From: Conexibacter woesei DSM 14684
GTDB taxonomy: Bacteria > Actinomycetota > Thermoleophilia > Solirubrobacterales > Solirubrobacteraceae
DNA length: 64,000 bases
Direction of reading: 5' to 3'
Assembly (NCBI RefSeq): GCF_000025265.1
Contig: NC_013739.1
Coordinates: 372,001-436,000, forward strand
The position numbers were made by a program, and so were the translations under genes. Shown in pieces: positions 57,344-64,000 of the stretch (positions are counted from its first letter, which is position 1; each line of letters opens with the position of its first letter). The notes below the pieces were generated by a model. It saw only the letters and a program-made list of their open reading frames with translations. It made no database searches and had not been told where the DNA came from.

Positions 57344-57742
57344 CTACGCGCCCGCGGCCGCCGCCTCGCTCGCGATCTGCTCGAACTGGGCGCCCATCGC
57401 CTCCGCCAGCGCCTGCGCGGCCGACAGCGGGCGGACCATCACGAGCAGATCGTCGATCAGGCCGTCGTCGTTCATGTGGAGGAAGTCGCAGCCGTCGATC
57501 TCGCGCTCGCCGACGCGCGCCTTGAACATCAGCGCATGGTCGCGGCCGTCGGCGCTCTCGAACTCGCGCACGTAGCGGAAGTCCTCGAAGACGCGCGAGA
57601 CGCCGTTCAGGATCGCGGTCGTGATCGCCTTGCCGGGATAGGGGCGGAACGCGACCGGGCTGGTGAAGACGACGTCGTCGGCCAGCAGCGCCGGGATGGC
57701 GCCGAAGTCGCCCGACTCGACCGCTGCGCGAAACGGGTGCAT
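57344..57742 (-). CDS. SnoaL/NTF2-like protein
   Basis: 132 residues from ATG 57740-57742 with AGGAAGG upstream. A single NTF2-like fold: HPFRAAVESGDFGAIPALLADDVVFTSPVAFRPYPGKAIT (in parts), VREFESADGRDHALMFKARVGEREIDGCDFLHMNDDGLIDDLLVMVRPL in pieces. A hydrophobic ligand pocket is expected. Such proteins can be small hydrolases, isomerases or binding proteins. Downstream of ilvD on the same strand but separated by an 11-bp inverted repeat. Confidence 0.88.
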   Translation of the reverse strand: MHPFRAAVESGDFGAIPALLADDVVFTSPVAFRPYPGKAITTAILNGVSRVFEDFRYVREFESADGRDHALMFKARVGEREIDGCDFLHMNDDGLIDDLLVMVRPLSAAQALAEAMGAQFEQIASEAAAAGA

Positions 57743-57759
57743 CGAGCACCTGCCTTCCT

Positions 57760-57788
57760 CTGCGTCACGTGGACTGGACGTGACGCAG
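57760..57788 (-). terminator. 11-bp inverted repeat between ilvD and the SnoaL-like gene
   Basis: CTGCGTCACGT and ACGTGACGCAG flank a 7-nt centre. It lies 13 bp behind the ilvD stop, so it may be the ilvD terminator; it could equally be an operator of the SnoaL-like gene 17 bp further on. No T-tract. Confidence 0.55.
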
Positions 57789-57801
57789 CGTAGCCGCGGC
57801 C

Positions 57802-59700
57802 TCAGGTCGCCTGCGCAACGTCGCTGCCCTGGAGACGGGCGGCGGCGACGGCGCGCTCGACGGCGTCGACGTCGCGGACGGCGCCGGTGTCGGCGGAGGT
57901 CGCCATCGCCGCGTAGGCGCGCAGCGCCGGCGAGACGACACGCTCGCGCGCGACCGGGGCGTAGCCGCCGGCAGCCTCAAGCGCTCGGCGGCGCTCGGCC
58001 AGCTCGTGGTCGCCGACCTCCAGCTCGATCGAGCGCGCCGGGATGTCGATCGCGATCGTGTCGCCGCTCTGCACGAGCGCGATCGCGCCGCCGGACGCCG
58101 CCTCGGGCGAGACGTGGCCGATCGAGAGGCCGGAGGTGCCGCCGGAGAAGCGGCCGTCCGTGATCAGCGCGCACGCTCTGCCGAGCCCGCGACCCTTCAG
58201 GTAGGAGGTCGGGTAGAGCATCTCCTGCATGCCCGGGCCGCCGCGAGGGCCCTCGTAGCGGATCACGACGACGTCGCCCGCTCTGACGCCGCCGGCGAGG
58301 ATCAGCTCGACCGCGTCCTCCTGCGACTCGACGACGACGGCCGGGCCGCTGAATCTGAAGACCGACTCGTCGACGCCGGCCGTCTTCACGACACAGCCGC
58401 GCTCGGCGACGTTGCCGTAGAGGATCGCGAGCCCGCCCTCGGTCGAGTAGGCGTGGTCGAGGTCGCGGATGCAGCCGTCGGCCGCGTCGACGTCAAGCGA
58501 CTCCCACCGCTCCGACTGCGAGAACGCTCTCGCGGAGCGCACGCAGCCGGGCGCCGCGTGGAACAGCTCGACGGCGATCTCGGACGGCTTCGGGCCGCGC
58601 ACGTCCCAGCTGCCGAGCCACTCGTCGATCGTGCGCGCGTGGACGGTTCTGACCTGCTCGTTCAACAGGCCGCCGCGGTGCAGCTCGCCGAGGATCGCGG
58701 GGATCCCGCCGGCGCGGTGGACGTCCTCCATCAGGTAGGTGCCGTTCGGCGCGACCTTGCAGACGCAGGGGACGCGGCGCGACAGCTCGTCGATGTCGCC
58801 CATCGCGAAGTCGACCTCCGCCTCCCGCGCGGCGGCGAGCAGGTGGAGGATCGTGTTGGTCGAGCCGCCCATCGCGATGTCGAGCGTCATCGCGTTCTCG
58901 AACGCCTCGCGGGTCGCGATCGCACGCGGCAGGACGCTCGCGTCGTCCTCGTCGTAGTAGCGCTTGGCGATCTCGACGACGGTGCGGCCGGCGTCCTCGT
59001 ACAGCTGCTTGCGGGCGGTATGGGTCGCGAGCGTCGAGCCGTTGCCGGGCAGCGACAGCCCGAGCGCCTCGGTCAGGCAGTTCATCGAGTTGGCGGTGAA
59101 CATGCCCGAGCAGGAGCCGCAGGTCGGGCAGGCGGCCTCCTCGATCAGGTCCATGTCCTCGTCGCTGACCTCCGGCGAGACGGCCTCGGCCATCGCGGAG
59201 ATCAGGTTCAGGCCCTTGCGGACGGTGCCGTCGACGAGCGTCGCGACGCCGCCCTCCATCGGCCCGCCGGAGACGAAGACGGTCGGGATGTCGAGCCGCA
59301 GCGCGGCGTTGAGCATGCCCGGCGTGATCTTGTCGCAGTTGGAGATGCAGATCAGCGCGTCGGCGCAGTGCGCGTTGACCATGTACTCGACGCTGTCGCT
59401 GATCAGGTCGCGCGAGGGCAGCGAGTAGAGCATCCCGCCGTGGCCCATCGCGATCCCGTCGTCGACGGCGATCGTGTTGAACTCGAGCGGCACGCCGCCG
59501 GCGGCGTGGACCGCCGCCGAGACGACCTCGCCGACCGGCTTCAGGTGCGTGTGGCCGGGGACGAACTGCGTGTAGGAGTTCGCGACCGCGACGATCGGCT
59601 TGCCGAAGTCCTCGCGCGCGACGCCGGAGGCGCGCAGCAGCGCGCGGGCGCCGGCCATGTTGCGGCCGTGCGTGACGGTGCGAGAGCGGAGCGGTGTCAT
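57802..59700 (-). CDS. ilvD: dihydroxy-acid dehydratase
   Basis: 632 residues from ATG 59698-59700 ([22 protein letters not shown]). It binds an Fe-S cluster through Cys in [16 protein letters not shown] and [19 protein letters not shown]. It also has the [12 protein letters not shown] region, [14 protein letters not shown] and the C-terminal [19 protein letters not shown]. It dehydrates 2,3-dihydroxy-isovalerate and -methylvalerate in valine, isoleucine and pantothenate synthesis. No other ilv gene is close. Divergent from a TetR gene with a palindrome that overlaps that gene's start codon, an unusual control for ilvD. The annotation of the start assumes no extension upstream; family length (560-620) fits. 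Confidence 0.95.
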   Translation of the reverse strand: MTPLRSRTVTHGRNMAGARALLRASGVAREDFGKPIVAVANSYTQFVPGHTHLKPVGEVVSAAVHAAGGVPLEFNTIAVDDGIAMGHGGMLYSLPSRDLISDSVEYMVNAHCADALICISNCDKITPGMLNAALRLDIPTVFVSGGPMEGGVATLVDGTVRKGLNLISAMAEAVSPEVSDEDMDLIEEAACPTCGSCSGMFTANSMNCLTEALGLSLPGNGSTLATHTARKQLYEDAGRTVVEIAKRYYDEDDASVLPRAIATREAFENAMTLDIAMGGSTNTILHLLAAAREAEVDFAMGDIDELSRRVPCVCKVAPNGTYLMEDVHRAGGIPAILGELHRGGLLNEQVRTVHARTIDEWLGSWDVRGPKPSEIAVELFHAAPGCVRSARAFSQSERWESLDVDAADGCIRDLDHAYSTEGGLAILYGNVAERGCVVKTAGVDESVFRFSGPAVVVESQEDAVELILAGGVRAGDVVVIRYEGPRGGPGMQEMLYPTSYLKGRGLGRACALITDGRFSGGTSGLSIGHVSPEAASGGAIALVQSGDTIAIDIPARSIELEVGDHELAERRRALEAAGGYAPVARERVVSPALRAYAAMATSADTGAVRDVDAVERAVAAARLQGSDVAQAT

Positions 59701-59714
59701 GTCGGATAACCTAG

Positions 59715-59730
59715 CGGAATGACCATTCCG
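59715..59730. promoter_or_regulatory. perfect palindrome overlapping the TetR start codon
   Basis: CGGAATG-AC-CATTCCG, 7-bp arms with a 2-bp centre. It contains the ATG (59719) of the TetR gene and lies 15 bp upstream of the divergent ilvD start. It is likely the operator of this TetR protein. Confidence 0.75.
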
Positions 59731-60285
59731 GTGCCACAGTGGTCGACCCTCACCGCCGCCGAGAAGCGCGTGCGCACGCTGTCGGTCGCCGACGAGCTGT
59801 TCGCGCGCGACGGCGTCGACGTCCCGATGCCCGTGCTGGCGGAGGCGATCGGCGTCGGCGTCGGCAGCATCTACCGGCAGGTCGGCACCAAGGACGAGGT
59901 GATCGCCGCGCTCGTGATCGAACGCTCCGCGATCCTGCGCGCCCGCTTCCTCGCCGCGCTGGAGCAGCCCGACCCGTGGACAGCGCTGAGCGCGGCGACC
60001 CACGCGACCGTCGAGGACTGCATCGACGACGCGCTCTCCCAGACCGCCTGGGACGAGGCGGCGTACGCGAGCGAGGAGGTTCGCGCCGCCCGCGCCGCCG
60101 CGACCGAAGCGCTCGCGCGGCTGGTCGCGCGCGCCGACGCGGCCGGCGAGCTGCGCGCGGACGCCAGCCACCAGGACCTGCGGCTCGTCTTCTGCGCGCT
60201 GCGCGAGCTGGCGCACATCGGCCCGGCGGCGGCCCACCGCCTCGCCGACCTGGTCCTGCGCGGGATGCGCGCCGCGGCGGCGTAG
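59719..60285 (+). CDS. TetR-family regulator (ilvD-linked)
   Basis: 188 residues from ATG 59719. N-terminal [52 protein letters not shown] (in segments), then a compact C-terminal domain of the TetR_C_SBP kind with [22 protein letters not shown] and [22 protein letters not shown]. Its start codon lies inside a palindrome shared with the divergent ilvD promoter, so it probably regulates ilvD and itself. The biotin operon starts 85 bp behind it on the same strand, so it could also be linked to that. Confidence 0.92.
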   Translation: MTIPVPQWSTLTAAEKRVRTLSVADELFARDGVDVPMPVLAEAIGVGVGSIYRQVGTKDEVIAALVIERSAILRARFLAALEQPDPWTALSAATHATVEDCIDDALSQTAWDEAAYASEEVRAARAAATEALARLVARADAAGELRADASHQDLRLVFCALRELAHIGPAAAHRLADLVLRGMRAAAA

Positions 60286-60370
60286 CCGAGCCCGCGCGGC
60301 GTCGCAGCGGAGCCCCCCCGGGTGGGCGGGTAGGCCCCCGGCGGACGTCGCCCGTTCGCGTCTACTGGCG

Positions 60371-61651
60371 ATGCCCCGGTTCCCCGGGCGATACAAGACC
60401 GGCGTGCGCCCGACCACGACCGAGCTGCTCGCGCTCGACCGCCGCCACGTCTGGCACCCGTACGGGCCGATGCCCGGCACGTCGGCGCCGCTGCCGGTCG
60501 CCTCCGCCGACGGCGTGCGGCTGCGGCTCGCCGACGGTCGCGAGCTGATCGACGGGATGGCGTCGTGGTGGTGCGCCGTGCACGGCTACCGCCATCCCGC
60601 GCTCGACGCCGCGGTGCAGGATCAGCTCGGGCGGATGGCGCACGTGATGTTCGGCGGGCTCACGCACGAGCCGGCCGTGCTGCTCGCGCAGCGGCTGGTG
60701 GAGCTGACGCCCGCGCCGCTGGAGCACGTCTTCTTCGCCGACTCCGGCTCGGTCGCCGTCGAGGTCGCGCTGAAGCTGTGCCTCCAGGCCCGGCCCGGCC
60801 GGACGCGGATGCTGACCGTGCGCGGCGGCTACCACGGCGACACGTTCGGCGCGATGGCCGTCTGCGACCCGGTCGGCGGCATGCACTCGCTGTTCGCCGG
60901 CACGCTGACCGAGCACGTCTTCGCCGAGCGCCCGCCGCGCGTGCTCGACGACGATTACGCCGCGCAGCTCGAAGCGCTCGTGAACGCGCATGCGAGCGAG
61001 CTGGCCGGCGTGATCGTGGAGCCGGTCGTGCAGGGCGCGGGCGGCATGTGGTTCTACGACCCGGCGGTGCTGCGGCTGCTGCGCGAGCTGTGCGACCGCC
61101 ACGATCTGCTGCTCGTCTTCGACGAGATCGCGACCGGCTTCGGGCGCACGGGCGAGCTGTTCGGCTGCGAGCACGCCGGCGTCGCGCCGGACGTGATGTG
61201 CGTCGGGAAGGCGCTGACCGGCGGCTACCTCACGCTCGCCGCGACCCTCTGCACGACCGCCGTCGCGACGTCGCTGGAGGGCGGCGCGCTGATGCACGGC
61301 CCGACCTACATGGCGAACCCGCTCGCGTGCGCGGTCGCGCTCGCGTCGCTGGAGCTGCTGGACAGCGGCGGCTGGCGCGAGCAGGTCGGGCGGATCGAGG
61401 CGGCGCTGCGGACCGGCCTGGAGCCCGCCCGCGCGCACCCCGCCGTCGCCGACGTGCGCGTGCTCGGCGCGATCGGCGTGATCCAGCTCAGGCAGCCGGT
61501 GGAGATGGAGGCGGCGACGCGGGCCGCGGTCGAACGCGGCGTCTGGCTGCGGCCGTTCCGCGACCTCGTCTACGCGATGCCGCCGTACGTCATCGGCGAC
61601 GAGGACCTCGGACGGATCGCGGACGCGATGGTCGCGGCGGCGACGGCATGA
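60371..61651 (+). CDS. bioA: adenosylmethionine-8-amino-7-oxononanoate aminotransferase
   Basis: 426 residues from ATG 60371; GTG 60404 (residue 12) is an alternative start that directly precedes [16 protein letters not shown]. Class-III PLP aminotransferase motifs: [61 protein letters not shown] with the PLP Asp, and the Schiff-base Lys in [17 protein letters not shown]. It transfers the amino group of SAM to KAPA, the third-last step of biotin synthesis. First gene of bioA-bioB-bsaP-bioF. The 85 bp upstream is very GC-rich and shows no clear operator. Confidence 0.95.
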   Translation: MPRFPGRYKTGVRPTTTELLALDRRHVWHPYGPMPGTSAPLPVASADGVRLRLADGRELIDGMASWWCAVHGYRHPALDAAVQDQLGRMAHVMFGGLTHEPAVLLAQRLVELTPAPLEHVFFADSGSVAVEVALKLCLQARPGRTRMLTVRGGYHGDTFGAMAVCDPVGGMHSLFAGTLTEHVFAERPPRVLDDDYAAQLEALVNAHASELAGVIVEPVVQGAGGMWFYDPAVLRLLRELCDRHDLLLVFDEIATGFGRTGELFGCEHAGVAPDVMCVGKALTGGYLTLAATLCTTAVATSLEGGALMHGPTYMANPLACAVALASLELLDSGGWREQVGRIEAALRTGLEPARAHPAVADVRVLGAIGVIQLRQPVEMEAATRAAVERGVWLRPFRDLVYAMPPYVIGDEDLGRIADAMVAAATA

Positions 61652-61671
61652 AACTCGACGGAGGGAGCGGC

Positions 61672-62667
61672 ATGACGGACATCCTGGAACGCGCTCGCGG
61701 ACAGGTGCTCGAACGCGGGGAGGGGCTCGCCGAGGCACAGGTCCTGGAGGTGCTGCGGCTGCCCGACGCGCGCGTCGACGACGCACTCTCGCTCGCGCAC
61801 GAGGTGCGGATGCGCTGGTGCGGCCCGGAGGTCGAGGTCGAGGGCATCGTCAGCCTCAAGACCGGCGGCTGCCCCGAGGACTGCCACTTCTGCTCGCAGT
61901 CGGGCCGCTTCGACACGCCGGTGCGCGCGGCGCGGCTCGACGTCGACTCGCTCGTCGAGGCGGCGCGACAGACCGTCGCGACGGGCGCGACCGAGTTCTG
62001 CATCGTCGCCGCGGTGCGCGGGCCGGACGAGCGGCTGATGGCGCAGGTGCGGGAGGGGATCGACGCGATCCGCGCGGCGGTCGACGTCAACATCGCGTGC
62101 TCGCTCGGCATCCTCACGCCGGAGCAGGCCGACGAGCTGCAGGCGATGGACGTCCACCGCTACAACCACAACCTCGAGACGGCGCGCTCGCACTTCACCG
62201 ACGTCGTCACGACGCACACGTGGGAGGAGCGGCGCGAGACGCTGGAGCTGGTGCGCGCCCGCGGCATGGAGGTCTGCTGCGGCTGCATCGTCGGCATGGG
62301 CGAGACGCTCGAGCAGCGCGCGGAGCTGGCGGGCCAGCTCGCGGACGTCGACCCCGACGAGGTCCCGCTGAACTTCATCGACCCGCGCCCGGGGACGCCG
62401 TTCGCCGACCTGCCGCACGTCGAACCGGCCGACGCGCTGCGCACGATCGCGGCGTTCCGCCTCGCGCTGCCGCGCGCGCTGCTGCGCTTCGCCGGCGGCC
62501 GCGAGCTGACGCTCGGCGACCTCGGTGCGCGCCAGGGCATGCTCGGCGGCATCAACGCGGTGATCGTCGGCAACTACCTGACGACGCTCGGCCGCGAACC
62601 GCAGCAGGACCTCGACCTGCTGGCCGAGCTGTCGATGCCCGTGGCGGAGCTGTCGAAGACGCTGTGA
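61672..62667 (+). CDS. bioB: biotin synthase
   Basis: 331 residues from ATG 61672 with GGAGGGAG 5 bp upstream. An in-frame ATG at 61648 overlaps the bioA stop (ATGA) and would add eight residues. Radical-SAM cluster Cys67, Cys71 and Cys74 are in [10 protein letters not shown]. The second cluster environment contains Arg/Cys residues ([21 protein letters not shown]) and the C-terminal [33 protein letters not shown] (in parts). It inserts sulfur into dethiobiotin. Next in the operon after bioA, followed by bsaP. Confidence 0.95.
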   Translation: MTDILERARGQVLERGEGLAEAQVLEVLRLPDARVDDALSLAHEVRMRWCGPEVEVEGIVSLKTGGCPEDCHFCSQSGRFDTPVRAARLDVDSLVEAARQTVATGATEFCIVAAVRGPDERLMAQVREGIDAIRAAVDVNIACSLGILTPEQADELQAMDVHRYNHNLETARSHFTDVVTTHTWEERRETLELVRARGMEVCCGCIVGMGETLEQRAELAGQLADVDPDEVPLNFIDPRPGTPFADLPHVEPADALRTIAAFRLALPRALLRFAGGRELTLGDLGARQGMLGGINAVIVGNYLTTLGREPQQDLDLLAELSMPVAELSKTL

Positions 62668-62852
62668 GCGGCCCGTACTGCGACGGCTGCGGCAGACCGG
62701 CCGCGGACGGCGACCACGCCCGCTGCCGTGCGCGGCGCGCGGCGACCGACCCGCCGCGCTGGTGCACCGCCTGCGGGCGCAAGCTCGTCGTGCAGGTGCT
62801 GCCGGTCGGCTGGACCGCCCGCTGCCTCGCGTGCGAGCCGGTGAGTCGGTGA
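62664..62852 (+). CDS. bsaP: biotin synthase auxiliary protein (BsaP family)
   Basis: 62 residues from GTG 62664, overlapping the bioB stop by 4 bp (GTGA). Three Cys pairs of CXXC type (Cys6/9, Cys34/37, Cys54/57) plus Cys21 and the pattern [21 protein letters not shown] / TARCLAC match the small actinobacterial BsaP proteins found next to bioB. BsaP is reported to bind a [4Fe-4S] cluster and support biotin synthase turnover, from memory of the mycobacterial work. The position between bioB and bioF, translationally coupled to bioB, supports this. Confidence 0.85.
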   Translation: MSGPYCDGCGRPAADGDHARCRARRAATDPPRWCTACGRKLVVQVLPVGWTARCLACEPVSR

Positions 62853-62856
62853 GCCG

Positions 62857-64000
62857 GTGACCGACGTCGAGGCGGCGCTCGCGCAGATCGGCGCGGCCGG
62901 CCTGCTGCGCGAGCTGCGGACGATCGAGCAGACGGCCGGCGGGCGCGTCCTGCTCGACGGGCGCGACGCGCTGCTGCTGTGCTCCAACGACTACCTCGGC
63001 CTCGCGCAGCACCCGGCCGTGCGTGCCGCCGCCGCGGCGGCGGCGGAGCAGTGGGGCGCCGGCGCGGGCGCGTCGCGGCTGGTCTCGGGGACGCTCGCCC
63101 AGCACGCGCAGCTGGAGCGGGAGCTGGCGGCGTTCAAGGGCAGCGAGGCGTGCCTCCTGTTCGGCTCCGGCTTCCTCGCCAACACCGGCGTCGTCGCCGC
63201 GCTCGCCGGTCGCGGCGGGGTCGTGCTGTCCGACGCGCTCAACCACGCCTCGATCGTCGACGGCTGCCGGCTGGCGGCGGCGGAGACGGTCGTCTACGCG
63301 CACGCCGACCTCGACGCGCTCGCCGCCGCGCTCGCTCGTGCGGGCGACCGCCCGGCGACGATCGTCACCGACGCGATCTTCTCGATGGACGGCGACCGCG
63401 CGCCGCTGGAGGGGATCGTCGCGCTCGCCCGCCGGCACGGCGCGCGCGTGATCGTCGACGAGGCGCACGGGACCGGCGTCGTCGGACCGGGCGGCCGCGG
63501 GCTGGTCGCCGAGCTGGGGCTGACGGGGGAGGTCGACGTCGTCGTCGGCACGCTCTCCAAGGCGCTCGGCAGCTACGGCGCGTTCGTCTGCTGCGACGCG
63601 CGCACGCACGCGTTCCTCGTCAACCGCGCGCGCACGCTGATCTACTCGACCGCCCCGCCGCCGCCGTCGATCGGCGCGGCGCGCGAGGCGCTGCGGATCG
63701 TCCGCGAGCAGCCGGCGCTGGTCGAGCGGCTGCGCTCCAACGCCCGCGCGCTGCGCGCCGAGCTGGGCCGTCAGGGATTCGCGGTCGAGCCCGGCGAGAT
63801 GCCGATCGTGCCGCTCGTCGTCGGCGACCCGCGTGCGGCGATGGAGCTGTGCGAGCGCGCGCTCGACGCCGGCGTCTTCGCGCAGGCGATCCGGCCGCCG
63901 ACGGTGCCGGACGGCACGTCGCGCCTGCGGCTGGTCGCGCGCGCCGACCACGACGAGGCGGACCTCGTCGCAGCGGCGCGGACGCTCGCGCGCCTGCGCT
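62857..64000 (+). CDS. bioF: 8-amino-7-oxononanoate synthase (3' end outside window)
   Basis: 381 codons visible from GTG 62857, 4 bp after the bsaP stop, so the protein is nearly complete. Class-II alpha-oxoamine synthase marks: [46 protein letters not shown] (in parts), [28 protein letters not shown] and the Schiff-base Lys in [14 protein letters not shown]. It condenses pimeloyl-CoA/ACP with alanine to KAPA. It follows bsaP in the biotin operon; bioD, the missing step, may lie beyond the right edge. Confidence 0.95.
   Translation, partial: MTDVEAALAQIGAAGLLRELRTIEQTAGGRVLLDGRDALLLCSNDYLGLAQHPAVRAAAAAAAEQWGAGAGASRLVSGTLAQHAQLERELAAFKGSEACLLFGSGFLANTGVVAALAGRGGVVLSDALNHASIVDGCRLAAAETVVYAHADLDALAAALARAGDRPATIVTDAIFSMDGDRAPLEGIVALARRHGARVIVDEAHGTGVVGPGGRGLVAELGLTGEVDVVVGTLSKALGSYGAFVCCDARTHAFLVNRARTLIYSTAPPPPSIGAAREALRIVREQPALVERLRSNARALRAELGRQGFAVEPGEMPIVPLVVGDPRAAMELCERALDAGVFAQAIRPPTVPDGTSRLRLVARADHDEADLVAAARTLARLR

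Noticed and set aside
60286-60370. A possible BioQ/BirA operator upstream of bioA
   Set aside because: No clear inverted repeat of known type was found; the TetR gene before it has its palindrome at ilvD instead, so control of biotin genes by it stays unsupported.

Overview
The window is very GC-rich DNA from an actinobacterium. Stop-flanked genes are tightly packed, GTG starts and 4-bp ATGA/GTGA/TGATG overlaps are common, and there are few AT-rich gaps. The GAAC-N4-GTTC SOS box in front of dinB, the TipA-type MerR regulator with its CTCACG-N3-CGTGAG operator, the BsaP biotin-synthase helper protein and the abundance of TetR/LuxR/ECF regulators all fit Actinobacteria. The style (very high GC, fibro-slime and choice-of-anchor secreted proteins, few sporulation or streptomycete marks) suggests Thermoleophilia such as Solirubrobacterales/Conexibacter, but that placement is inference. 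No rRNA, tRNA, CRISPR array, insertion sequence or phage was seen.

Region by region. 0-5.5 kb: a partial secreted fibro-slime protein, a PhzF-like enzyme, a NarL-type two-component pair, an orphan ABC ATPase with degenerate motifs and a small secreted protein. 5.6-14.7 kb: a carbohydrate locus made of a secreted GH5 glycosidase, an enolase-superfamily dehydratase, an SDR, an IclR regulator and a complete sugar ABC importer (lipoprotein, two permeases, ATPase). Near-identical TTCC-N7-GGAA palindromes sit in both divergent promoter regions, so the IclR protein probably controls the whole set. 14.8-22.1 kb: phosphodiester glycosidase, hydrolase, LexA-controlled DNA polymerase IV, an ECF42-type sigma operon (AHSA1-like, YCII/DGPF, sigma), a TipA-like regulator, a small monooxygenase, a PadR regulator and a VOC protein. 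22.2-26.6 kb: a giant LuxR regulator, then an Erm-type 23S rRNA methyltransferase preceded by an eight-codon leader peptide, then a MarR regulator.

26.6-36.2 kb: EamA exporter and NAD(P)-binding protein (MarR-controlled), a 10.7-copy heptanucleotide repeat, an M24 peptidase with two FadR-type operators and its GntR regulator, a RibD-like reductase, a coiled-coil protein, an internally deleted HxlR remnant, a COG4315 lipoprotein, an ECF sigma/putative anti-sigma pair, and a cytochrome P450 divergent from a TetR gene. 36.2-44.1 kb: a second giant LuxR regulator, a large secreted choice-of-anchor protein, an HTH_42 protein and a stand-alone PurM-like protein. 44.2-49.9 kb: a DHA2 exporter and a TetR-controlled SDR / acyl-CoA dehydrogenase / acyl-CoA ligase operon. 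50-57.7 kb: a beta-helix protein whose frame runs into an ABC-F gene, TetR genes, an MFS exporter with a co-directional secreted fibronectin-III protein, and a SnoaL-like protein. 57.8-64 kb: ilvD divergent from a TetR gene, then the biotin operon bioA-bioB-bsaP-bioF, cut by the window edge.

The recurring theme is a local regulator placed divergently or next to its target, with a readable palindrome between them. At least seven such regulator-operator pairs can be read directly. A second theme is heavy use of the rare Arg codon AGA in some genes, most strongly in the sugar-binding lipoprotein gene, and little in others.
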